Below, in pieces: positions 5,034 through 10,816 of a stretch of DNA of 11,082 bases. How positions within the stretch are numbered: the stretch's first letter is position 1; the number at the start of each line of letters is the position of its first letter. The notes under the pieces were generated by a model. The model was not told where the DNA came from and ran no database searches. It saw nothing but the letters and a program-made list of their open reading frames with translations. A program made the position numbers and the translations under genes. The DNA is from BM714 sp964644525 (lineage in GTDB: Bacteria; Bacillota; Clostridia; Peptostreptococcales; BM714), in the NCBI GenBank assembly GCA_964644525.1, contig CAZXWC010000054.1, positions 1-11,082 of the forward strand, written 5' to 3'.

Positions 5034-7040
5034 ATGAAAAAATTGACGGCATTTTTATTGATATTCATGTTGGTGTTCTCGACCGTGGCGGTGGGTTACG
5101 CAGCGCCAAAGGGATCGGACTGGGTCCCGCCGGGCCAGGCAAAGAAGATGGGCAATGTAGCTATGTTTGACGATGTGTCTGATGACTTTTGGGCGGCGCA
5201 AACAATATATGAACTCACTTCAAGTGGAATGCTCAAGGGTTACGGCAACGGCAAGTTCATGCCCAACAAACCCGTTACCAAGCTGGAGTCCCTTGTTATG
5301 CTCTTTGAAGCTGCGGATGGGGATATTGAAGACTTCGAAGATGCGGATTACGGTTTGTACAAGGGGCCTGAATGGGGCATTGGATATTACGCATGGGCGG
5401 CACAAAACGGCGCCTTTGGAGACACAAACAAGCTTTTCAATTCAAATGCAGCCATAACTAGGGCGGAATTCGCGTTTTATGCAGCTAATCTTGAGGTAAA
5501 CGATGAACAATTCGATTGGGACGCATTTGGAAACCAGGAAAACAGGTTCGACGACGAGGAAGAGCTTGGTGAATATAGGGAGCAAATCAGATGGATGAGC
5601 GCGAACAGACTCATGATCGGCGACGACGAGAACATGTTTCATGGAGGAGGCTCTCTTAAACGCGCTGAAGCTGCAATGGTGATGCACAGGCTGACATTCT
5701 TCGACTACGGAGAGGTTTCCCAGCCTTGGGCAAGAATTTCAACAGATGAGGAAGACGGATGCCTGTCGAGCCTGAATCCAGTTTTCAAGATTCGTTTCAG
5801 CGAACCGGTGTTCGAGGATCAAGAGAATGAAGACGAATTTGATGTTTCAGGAGCGGAAGCTGTAATCAGTTTTGAAGACGGCGAAGAGACTGGTGTGGTC
5901 TTCAGCGTTACAAAAATTGAAAGGACTGCCAGCAAGGAAACATGGACTATAGAACCGGATGACGAGCTTGAGATTGATGAGGAGTATACAATCCGGCTAG
6001 ACGATGAAGAGATTTTTGATAAAGGCGGAAACAAGCTGGAAAATGATGCGGAAAAGACTTTCGAAACCTGCGAATCCTATGACATGACGGCAAGTTACGA
6101 TGTTGATCAAAAGTTTGCAGACGACTGGATTGGCTTCACAATTAGCTTTGACGGCAACGACGACGAGGGCAAGGATGTAAAAATTGTTTTCGACTTTGCA
6201 GACCTTCCCAACTGGTTCGAGATTAAGTATGATGATGAAGGATGGAAAGATCTGACGGAAGAAGGATATACTCATATATATCCGGAATTTGAACTTGATG
6301 ATGGAGACGAAACAATCGGATTCAAGGCATATATTCCAACTCCGGGCGCATACGAAATTCCTGTCGATTTTATGACTAATTCGTCTCCAGGAGCATCGCT
6401 GTTTGATCTTGAAATGGAAATGGGGCGTGTGGCATTGGCCGAAGGATCCGAAGGCTTAGCCGGAAACGGAGTTATTTATGGGCTTTCATCTGCTACGGCA
6501 TACAGGGTTACGGAAATTGACGGCGATGAAGAGACTGTTTACTACACTAACGAAGACGGCGAGCTGGAAGAAGACATCGAGGACATGGAAGCCTTGGGTC
6601 AGGATGTTGAAATAATCAAGGGTCTCGACAATTCCCTAGAGTATATGGTAGAGATTCCGCTTTCGATCGAAATCCATGATGTCACCGAGTCGGCAACTGA
6701 AGGCTGGGACTTTGAGTTTGAATTGACATCCATACCGAATGATGACCATGGCAAATCGGTGGAAGCTTATCACGTGCTTGAAGGCGATGAGGATATTCTG
6801 TTTGAAGACGGTGACGACGCTATGCTTGAGCGCAATCTGACGAGCGGATGGGAAAGAGTGGATTCCGTACTGGGTCCTTGGGATTTGCAGGATGAAGATG
6901 TCGAGGCATCCATGGAATTTAGGATTTTCCTGGGGGAAGATCGTGATGAAGGAACTTACACGGTAGAGTTCAAACTCCAAGGAGAAGACATGGTGATTGG
7001 CGAGGTGAGCTATACTTTCGCCAAAAGCGAAACCGAATAG
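5034..7040 (+). CDS. Secreted SLH-domain surface protein with Ig-like region
   Basis: A 668-residue exported protein likely anchored non-covalently to the cell wall. Signal peptide: MKK, a hydrophobic core (4-20), then a GYAA/PKG cleavage site near residue 24. The mature start carries WVPPGQAKK. Three S-layer homology units follow: about 44-95 (FDDVSDDFWAAQTI, GYGNGKFMPNKPVTKLE), about 112-152 (FNSNAAITRAEFAFYAAN) and about 171-222 (GGGSLKRAEAAMVMHRL). The second and third are divergent. About 232-345 resembles a bacterial Ig-like domain (Big_5 type: LNPVFKIRFSEPVFED, then WTIEPDDELEIDEEYTIRLDDEEIFDKGGN). The rest (about 350-668) is predicted beta-rich, very acidic and not recognised; no catalytic motif was seen. 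It has no sortase motif and no second membrane helix. It lies 15 bases after rsgI and is followed by a terminator, so it is the last gene of the pcm-sigI-rsgI cluster. It may be structural, a SigI effector, or an external partner of RsgI. Confidence 0.88.
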   Translation: MKKLTAFLLIFMLVFSTVAVGYAAPKGSDWVPPGQAKKMGNVAMFDDVSDDFWAAQTIYELTSSGMLKGYGNGKFMPNKPVTKLESLVMLFEAADGDIEDFEDADYGLYKGPEWGIGYYAWAAQNGAFGDTNKLFNSNAAITRAEFAFYAANLEVNDEQFDWDAFGNQENRFDDEEELGEYREQIRWMSANRLMIGDDENMFHGGGSLKRAEAAMVMHRLTFFDYGEVSQPWARISTDEEDGCLSSLNPVFKIRFSEPVFEDQENEDEFDVSGAEAVISFEDGEETGVVFSVTKIERTASKETWTIEPDDELEIDEEYTIRLDDEEIFDKGGNKLENDAEKTFETCESYDMTASYDVDQKFADDWIGFTISFDGNDDEGKDVKIVFDFADLPNWFEIKYDDEGWKDLTEEGYTHIYPEFELDDGDETIGFKAYIPTPGAYEIPVDFMTNSSPGASLFDLEMEMGRVALAEGSEGLAGNGVIYGLSSATAYRVTEIDGDEETVYYTNEDGELEEDIEDMEALGQDVEIIKGLDNSLEYMVEIPLSIEIHDVTESATEGWDFEFELTSIPNDDHGKSVEAYHVLEGDEDILFEDGDDAMLERNLTSGWERVDSVLGPWDLQDEDVEASMEFRIFLGEDRDEGTYTVEFKLQGEDMVIGEVSYTFAKSETE

Positions 7041-7095
7041 ACTTAAAACCGCTTAAAATGATTGGCAAGAGAATAAGCATAGAAGTTTAATGGAT

Positions 7096-7130
7096 AAAGC
7101 CGTACGGGAAACCGTCCGGCTTTTTGTTTT
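7096..7130 (+). terminator. Rho-independent terminator of the sigI operon
   Basis: GCCGTACGG (7099-7107) and CCGTCCGGC (7112-7120) form a stem with one T-C mismatch and a GAAA loop. AAA/TTT pairs extend it at the base, and TTTTTGTTTT follows. It lies 55 bases after the SLH-protein stop and before the next gene, separating the two units. Confidence 0.9.
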
Positions 7131-7171
7131 GCCGTTAAGCAATGGGGTAAATAAATACAAGGACAAAAAAA

Positions 7172-7176
7172 GGAGG
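7172..7176 (+). promoter_or_regulatory. Ribosome binding site that fixes the TM1266-like start
   Basis: GGAGG lies six bases before the ATG at 7183. The same frame is open back to an ATG at 7090, but that longer version would run through the terminator hairpin and has no ribosome site. Confidence 0.8.
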
Positions 7177-7182
7177 TACTTT

Positions 7183-7428
7183 ATGACTAATATAATGGGC
7201 ATTAGAATCGCAGACAGGGAAAAGGACGCCGAAACGGTACAGAATATGCTTACGGAATACGGTTGCTACATAAAGACCCGTTTGGGGCTTCACGAGGCGG
7301 ACAATGTATGCAGCAGCTCCGGAATCATACTTTTGGAATTCGTGGGAAACTCGGACGAGAATTCCAAAGAGCTCATGGAAAAGCTTCAGGCAATAGACAG
7401 CGTGTCAGTAAATACTATGATTTTCTAG
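7183..7428 (+). CDS. TM1266-like / NikR C-terminal-fold small protein
   Basis: An 81-residue protein resembling the 'iron-only hydrogenase system regulator' or TM1266 group, whose fold resembles the ACT-like ligand-binding domain of the nickel regulator NikR. The pattern seen is a first strand NIMGIRIADRE, a helix of about 15 residues, LTEYGCYIKTRLGLHE (23-38), then a second strand GIILLEFVG and a final helix and strand ending VSVNTMIF. This gives the expected beta-alpha-beta-beta-alpha-beta order. There is no DNA-binding ribbon-helix-helix, so direct DNA binding is not evident. C28, H37 and C43 are possible metal or redox ligands, but this is inference. The start follows GGAGG. It is 27 bases upstream of a rubrerythrin-like gene, and no terminator lies between, so they probably share a message. 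No hydrogenase gene is visible in the window. Family assignment is from memory of the sequence pattern. Confidence 0.7.
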   Translation: MTNIMGIRIADREKDAETVQNMLTEYGCYIKTRLGLHEADNVCSSSGIILLEFVGNSDENSKELMEKLQAIDSVSVNTMIF

Positions 7429-7455
7429 CTGATATCGGAAAGGAGACTAAAAGCT

Positions 7456-7947
7456 ATGTATGAAAAAGAAATGATGGCCATCAAGACCGCTATAATAAAT
7501 GAAGTCGAGGGATATGAGTTTTACAAAATGGCGGCGGCAAATGCAGGTGACGAGGAGACCGGGAAGGCTTTTTTGGAGCTTGCACAGCAGGAAAAAATGC
7601 ATATAGATTGGCTCAATGAATTCAAGTGCGGATTGGACGAGGGAAGGGCGTGCGATTTCAATTTGGACAAACTTGAAGCGGCTCCTTCGCCAAAAATATT
7701 CAAATGGGAAAATCTTGACAGAAAATCGGTAGGGATCGCAGTGTCGGTATATGGAATAGGAATGCAAATGGAAAAAGCATCGATTGAATTTTATGATAAC
7801 AACGCTGAAAAGACTGAAATAAAAGAAATGAAGAAACTTTTCAAAGTTTTGGCGGAATGGGAACGCACACATTATGAACAATTCGCAGCGCAGTATGAAA
7901 TGCTTAAGGAAAACTGGTGGGCCGAGCAAAATTACGCTCCATTTTAG
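7456..7947 (+). CDS. Rubrerythrin-type ferritin-like diiron protein (no rubredoxin domain)
   Basis: A 163-residue four-helix protein with the full set of rubrerythrin diiron ligands: E16-x6-Y23 in helix 1 (NEVEGYEFY), E46-K-M-H49 in helix 2, E106-x6-Y113 in helix 3 (MEKASIEFY) and E136-R-T-H139 in helix 4. Such proteins reduce hydrogen peroxide or otherwise protect anaerobes from oxygen, in the cytoplasm. The CXXC pairs of a rubredoxin electron-transfer domain are missing, so it would need a separate electron donor, or serve another role such as iron handling. The ATG follows AGGAG (7441-7445) by 10 bases. It is downstream of, and likely co-transcribed with, the TM1266-like gene. The tail is aromatic (ENWWAEQNYAPF). 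Confidence in the fold and diiron site is high; the exact activity is open. Confidence 0.88.
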   Translation: MYEKEMMAIKTAIINEVEGYEFYKMAAANAGDEETGKAFLELAQQEKMHIDWLNEFKCGLDEGRACDFNLDKLEAAPSPKIFKWENLDRKSVGIAVSVYGIGMQMEKASIEFYDNNAEKTEIKEMKKLFKVLAEWERTHYEQFAAQYEMLKENWWAEQNYAPF

Positions 7948-7987
7948 CATGAAAGGCAGCCTGTGACAACTGTTTTTTCTGAAATTA

Positions 7988-8016
7988 TTGACAATATTTT
8001 CTTCTTGTGATAAAAT
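7988..8016 (+). promoter_or_regulatory. Strong sigma-A promoter for the cold-shock gene
   Basis: A perfect TTGACA (7988-7993) is followed by 17 bases and TAAAAT (8011-8016), with a TG one base before the -10 (TGATAAAAT), an extended -10 element. Transcription would start near 8023, giving a leader of about 40 bases. It is the strongest promoter-like sequence in the window and fits an abundant RNA-binding protein. Confidence 0.88.
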
Positions 8017-8049
8017 ACAAGCGTGCTTGACACAAATATATTAAGTTTT

Positions 8050-8054
8050 GGAGG
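8050..8054 (+). promoter_or_regulatory. Ribosome binding site that fixes the cold-shock gene start
   Basis: GGAGG lies 8 bases before the ATG at 8063. An earlier in-frame TTG (8048) overlaps this site and is rejected; the family's usual N-terminus begins at the chosen ATG. Confidence 0.8.
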
Positions 8055-8062
8055 ATTTGCAA

Positions 8063-8263
8063 ATGAAAATCGGTACAGTTAAATGGTTTAACGCAGAAAA
8101 AGGATTCGGTTTTATCTCAATCGAAGGTGAAGATGATGTTTTCGTACATTACTCAGCCATAGAGATGGACGGATTCAAAACATTGGAAGAGGGACAAGAA
8201 GTTCAATTTGAAGTTGTTCAAGGCGAGAGAGGACCTCAAGCCGCCAGTGTTACAAAAGCATAG
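8063..8263 (+). CDS. Cold-shock protein (CspA family)
   Basis: A 66-residue single cold-shock domain, the normal length for bacterial Csp proteins, which bind single-stranded RNA and DNA and melt RNA structure during cold shock or stationary phase. Both nucleic-acid motifs are intact: KGFGFI (RNP1, residues 13-18) and VFVHY (RNP2, 26-30). The family N-terminus GTVKWFNAEKGFGFI is recognised at once. It has its own extended -10 promoter and terminator and is therefore predicted to be monocistronic. The predicted leader is short, about 40 bases, unlike the long thermosensor leader of the E. coli cspA message, so regulation by leader folding is not evident here. The family contains many paralogues (cspA, cspB, cspC, cspD), so no specific symbol is assigned. 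Confidence 0.97.
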   Translation: MKIGTVKWFNAEKGFGFISIEGEDDVFVHYSAIEMDGFKTLEEGQEVQFEVVQGERGPQAASVTKA

Positions 8264-8302
8264 TTGAGCTTATTATTATATTGAATGATATAAGACATAA
8301 GC

Positions 8303-8336
8303 AGCGCCATCCATAGCGGATGGCGCTTTATTTTTG
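8303..8336 (+). terminator. Rho-independent terminator after the cold-shock gene
   Basis: AGCGCCATCC (8303-8312) and GGATGGCGCT (8318-8327) pair perfectly around the five-base loop ATAGC, followed by TTATTTTTG. The stop codon of the minus-strand transporter begins at 8330, directly against the hairpin, so converging transcripts may share it. The minus-strand side has no T-run. Confidence 0.92.
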
Positions 8337-9242
8337 AATTTTCCCAATACGAAAAAGAGTCATTTCTCTTGTATTCAGCATGAATATGGAGGCGAAAACC
8401 AAAAGAATTCCAAAAAATTGAACGATGTTGATGATTTCCTTGAAGAATACCAATGATACAAGAATGGCAACAGCAACTTCTATTGTGCTTACCACCCCGG
8501 CTTTCGATGCTTCTATCCCACTTCCCATGCCGGTGTAATAAAATATGTATGGAAGCGAGGTCGATGCAGTTACAAGAAGAGCAAGATAAAAAAAAATGCC
8601 AGGTGAAACAGTGAAAAGCAATGCGTCGTTTAAACAGGCAACTGGAAAAAAGAAAATGCTGCCGAAAAGCATTGAATAAAAAGTGAGTGTATAGGGGTTG
8701 TTGCCGGGTGGAATGCTTTTGCTTATTATTGGGAACATTGCAAAGCAGAATCCGGAAAGCAATCCAAGCAGTATTCCTGTGAAATTAATATTGCCAACTG
8801 TCAGCTGTCCGCCTGTAACAGTAAGGAAACAACCGGCAAGACAAGATAAAAGAGCTGCAATCTTTTTGGGCGAAAATGATTCGCCATAGATGAATCTTGC
8901 CGTTACTGTTGAGAATACAGGAGCTGTATACATTAGTATTACGGCAAGGCTGAGAGAATTGACCTCAATTGACCGAAAGTAGAAGTAATTAAAAAGCATT
9001 TGGCTTACCATACCTATGGCCATTGTCTTAAAAAGTGTTTTTGTTTTTATTTTAAAACTGGTGGAGGGTTTAATCAATATAAGAAAGCCAAGAAATACAG
9101 ATCCAAGAAACATTCTGTAAAAAACAGTTTCATAGGGAGTAAGCCCCAAACTGTATAAGTTTTTCACAAACAGACCTATGAAGCCCCAGCAGCTGCCGGC
9201 GGCCAATATGTAGGCTGTTCCGCAATCGGCTTGTTTTTTCAT
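8328..9242 (-). CDS. EamA/DMT-superfamily transporter
   Basis: A 304-residue integral membrane protein of the drug/metabolite transporter superfamily, predicted to carry a small metabolite (often an amino acid or its derivative) across the cytoplasmic membrane. Ten hydrophobic helices form two EamA repeats, about 8-140 and 148-290. Repeat 1 shows AAGSCWGFIGLFVKNL, FYRMFLGSVFLGF and LMYTAPVFSTVTARFIYGE. Repeat 2 shows GLLSGFCFAMFPIISK, YTGMGSGIEASKAGVVSTIEVAVAI and a final helix with FFGILLVFASIFML. The paired layout and the glutamate after each fourth helix (YGE, FKE) are typical. The start is the ATG at 9242, 8 bases after AAAGGG (9256-9251); an ATG at 9290 in the same frame lacks a ribosome site. 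It has its own sigma-A promoter. The substrate cannot be read from sequence. Confidence 0.9.
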   Translation of the reverse strand: MKKQADCGTAYILAAGSCWGFIGLFVKNLYSLGLTPYETVFYRMFLGSVFLGFLILIKPSTSFKIKTKTLFKTMAIGMVSQMLFNYFYFRSIEVNSLSLAVILMYTAPVFSTVTARFIYGESFSPKKIAALLSCLAGCFLTVTGGQLTVGNINFTGILLGLLSGFCFAMFPIISKSIPPGNNPYTLTFYSMLFGSIFFFPVACLNDALLFTVSPGIFFYLALLVTASTSLPYIFYYTGMGSGIEASKAGVVSTIEVAVAILVSLVFFKEIINIVQFFGILLVFASIFMLNTREMTLFRIGKIQK

Positions 9243-9250
9243 TATACTTG

Positions 9251-9256
9251 CCCTTT
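9251..9256 (-). promoter_or_regulatory. Ribosome binding site that fixes the transporter start
   Basis: AAAGGG on the minus strand, 8 bases before the ATG at 9242-9240. It is weaker than the AGGAGG sites elsewhere in the window, but it is the only purine-rich site near any in-frame start of this gene. Confidence 0.6.
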
Positions 9257-9302
9257 CATGTATTGTATATGTAAAATAATCCAGAATCATTTTAACACGA
9301 AT

Positions 9303-9330
9303 ATTATATTAAAGACAGAAAAAGTCTCAA
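9303..9330 (-). promoter_or_regulatory. Sigma-A promoter for the EamA transporter gene
   Basis: On the minus strand TTGAGA (9330-9325), 16 bases, then a perfect TATAAT (9308-9303). The transcript would begin near 9296 and have a leader of about 55 bases before the ATG at 9242. This also supports the downstream start, since the ATG at 9290 would lie almost at the transcript's 5' end. Confidence 0.75.
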
Positions 9331-9348
9331 TCTCACAGCTATAGAATA

Positions 9349-9364
9349 ACTTTTATTTAAAAGT
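9349..9364. repeat. Small AT-rich inverted repeat upstream of the transporter promoter
   Basis: ACTTTT (9349-9354) and AAAAGT (9359-9364) are perfect arms around ATTT, about 19 bases upstream of the transporter -35. It could be an operator, but such AT-rich symmetry also arises by chance. The rest of the 9331-9461 gap shows no gene or other clear element. Confidence 0.3.
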
Positions 9365-9461
9365 GTCGCTACACAGGCAAAAGCCAGTAGTGGGAGGGAT
9401 TAAGACATATGTGACCAAAGGGTCTTTTAAAAGGCAAAAATTGGTACTATTTTACAGATTG

Positions 9462-9486
9462 AAAGCCCCATTGAATATGGGGCTTT
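9462..9486 (-). terminator. Hairpin terminator after the flavoprotein gene
   Basis: AAAGCCCCAT (9462-9471) and ATGGGGCTTT (9477-9486) pair perfectly around five bases, 27 bases past the TAA stop at 9514. On the minus strand the stem ends in CTTTC followed by a mixed sequence, so the T-run is short. It most likely ends the yeeE-flavoprotein transcript. Confidence 0.7.
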
Positions 9487-9513
9487 GCAAGCTTTGCTTA
9501 TATTTTGTATTGT

Positions 9514-10779
9514 TTAGCAGCTGCATCCGCAAGTGCTGCAGGAACATTCGCAGGATTCCAATACTTTGCATATGTTTTCTTCGCATAGATTCTGATCGAT
9601 TTTTTCGACGATCTTTCCGTCTTTAACTACCACTACGCACGGGAATTCCTCGACACCGAGTTTTTCGGCGATTCCTTTGGACTTGTACACATCTACAGGG
9701 GTGCATACATATCCTTCACGCTCTTTTCCAATGTTTTGGATTTTAGGAAGGAAGTCACGGCTGAATTCATCTATTGCATTGTATACATAAACCAGGTTGT
9801 CAACATCGTCTCTAATGATGTAATTTTCGAATTGTTCGGTTTCTGCAATGAATTTTTCCGCACCGAACCCTGCAACAGCACCGTCGCCTACCGCTGTGGC
9901 AACTTGTTTGAGGAACTTATCCCTAACGTCGCCCACGGAGAACACACCGTTAAGGTTTGTTTCCATTTTTTCATTTGTTGTTACATATCCGCGGTTTGTC
10001 ATATCGACCTGGCCCTTGAAAAGTTCTGTGTTTGGTATATAACCTATGAACTCGAAGCAATTGTCAACCTTTACAGGAATGAGCTCCTCAGTTTTGAGGT
10101 TCTTGAGAACAACATGCTCAAGATAGTCTTCGCCTTTAAATTCGTGAGTAACTGTGTTCCAAATGAATTCCATCTTTGGATTTGCAAGTGCCGCCGCTTT
10201 AGCTATTTCATTGCAATCCATTTTCCCATTGTCATGCATTACTGAAACAATTACCTTATCGGCGAATTTTGTTAAGAACATGCCCTCTTCGATTGCAGCA
10301 TCGCCGCTTCCTATGACCATAACCGTCTTTCCTGTATTTGAAGCTGCGTCACAGGTTGCGCAGAAAGAAATTCCTTTGTCAAAAAGGAACTTGTCCTCGT
10401 TAAGGGCACCAGTTATTCTGGGTCTTCCGCCTGTGGCTATTATAACGACCTTCGATTCGAATCTGTTTCTGAAGGTTTCAACTATCTTAACATCTCCGGT
10501 CAAATCGACATTCTTGACATCCGTTAATTTGAAGTCGACACCGAATCTTTTAGCTTGCTTGTGGAAGAGTTCCATAAGTCCCCCACCGCTTGCGCCTTCC
10601 GGGAACCCTGGATAGTTTTCCATTTCGTTTGTGTATGTTGCAAGTCCGCCGACAAGCGATTTTTCTATGAGGAGTGTCTTGAGACGAGCCCTTCCGCTGT
10701 AGATTCCGGCGGTAAGGCCTGCCGCGCCGCCTCCTATGATTACCACATCATATTTTTCAACTTTTTTTTCTCTAGCCAT
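9514..10779 (-). CDS. Thioredoxin-reductase-like flavoprotein with Trx-like domain and Cys-rich tail
   Basis: A 421-residue FAD-dependent disulfide reductase, about 105 residues longer than ordinary TrxB. The FAD site GGGAAG (16-21), the redox pair C140-A-T-C143-D, the second dinucleotide fold GSGDAA (157-162) and the FAD motif GVFSVGD (278-284) are all present. The usual HRR motif after the second fold, which grips the NADPH 2'-phosphate, is replaced by VSVMHDNGKMD (178-188), so NADPH may not be the donor. Residues about 320-408 look like a thioredoxin fold, with a cis-Pro-like strand FPCVVVVKDGKIVEKI, but the position where CXXC is expected reads DEFSRDF. The chain ends CECSCSTCGCSC (410-421), six cysteines in 12 residues. 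The ATG follows GGGAGG (10791-10786) by six bases. It is 37 bases downstream of a sulfur-transport gene. It is probably a cytoplasmic thiol, persulfide or related reductase; calling it plain trxB would overstate what is seen. Confidence 0.88.
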   Translation of the reverse strand: MAREKKVEKYDVVIIGGGAAGLTAGIYSGRARLKTLLIEKSLVGGLATYTNEMENYPGFPEGASGGGLMELFHKQAKRFGVDFKLTDVKNVDLTGDVKIVETFRNRFESKVVIIATGGRPRITGALNEDKFLFDKGISFCATCDAASNTGKTVMVIGSGDAAIEEGMFLTKFADKVIVSVMHDNGKMDCNEIAKAAALANPKMEFIWNTVTHEFKGEDYLEHVVLKNLKTEELIPVKVDNCFEFIGYIPNTELFKGQVDMTNRGYVTTNEKMETNLNGVFSVGDVRDKFLKQVATAVGDGAVAGFGAEKFIAETEQFENYIIRDDVDNLVYVYNAIDEFSRDFLPKIQNIGKEREGYVCTPVDVYKSKGIAEKLGVEEFPCVVVVKDGKIVEKIDQNLCEENICKVLESCECSCSTCGCSC

Positions 10780-10785
10780 TTAAAT

Positions 10786-10791
10786 CCTCCC
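10786..10791 (-). promoter_or_regulatory. Ribosome binding site of the flavoprotein gene
   Basis: GGGAGG on the minus strand, six bases before the ATG at 10779-10777. No promoter was seen in the 37-base gap to the upstream sulfur-transport gene, consistent with one transcript. Confidence 0.75.
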
Positions 10792-10816
10792 TGTATCGTT
10801 TTCGGCCGAGGCCGGT

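Noticed and set aside
7090..7182. Longer N-terminus for the TM1266-like protein
   Set aside because: The ATG at 7090 would place the terminator hairpin inside the gene and lacks a ribosome site, while the ATG at 7183 has an excellent one.
7447..7950. Minus-strand open frame spanning the rubrerythrin-like gene
   Set aside because: It mirrors the diiron protein, whose complete ligand set shows that the plus strand is the coding one.
8027..8032. Second TTGACA in the cold-shock leader
   Set aside because: No -10-like sequence lies 16-18 bases downstream; that position is the ribosome binding site.
9514..9552. Possible selenocysteine (in-frame TGA) in the Cys-rich tail of the flavoprotein
   Set aside because: Every tail position is a normal Cys codon (TGC or TGT) and the stop is TAA, so the frame has no UGA to recode. 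The hairpin downstream looks like a terminator.
9736..10615. Long plus-strand open frames opposite the flavoprotein gene
   Set aside because: They lie entirely antisense to a clearly conserved flavoprotein, have no ribosome sites, and translate to sequences without recognisable motifs.
10803..10814. CGGCC-GA-GGCCG symmetry between yeeE and the flavoprotein gene
   Set aside because: The loop is too small, no T-run follows on the minus strand, and a strong ribosome site lies just beyond. An internal terminator is not supported.
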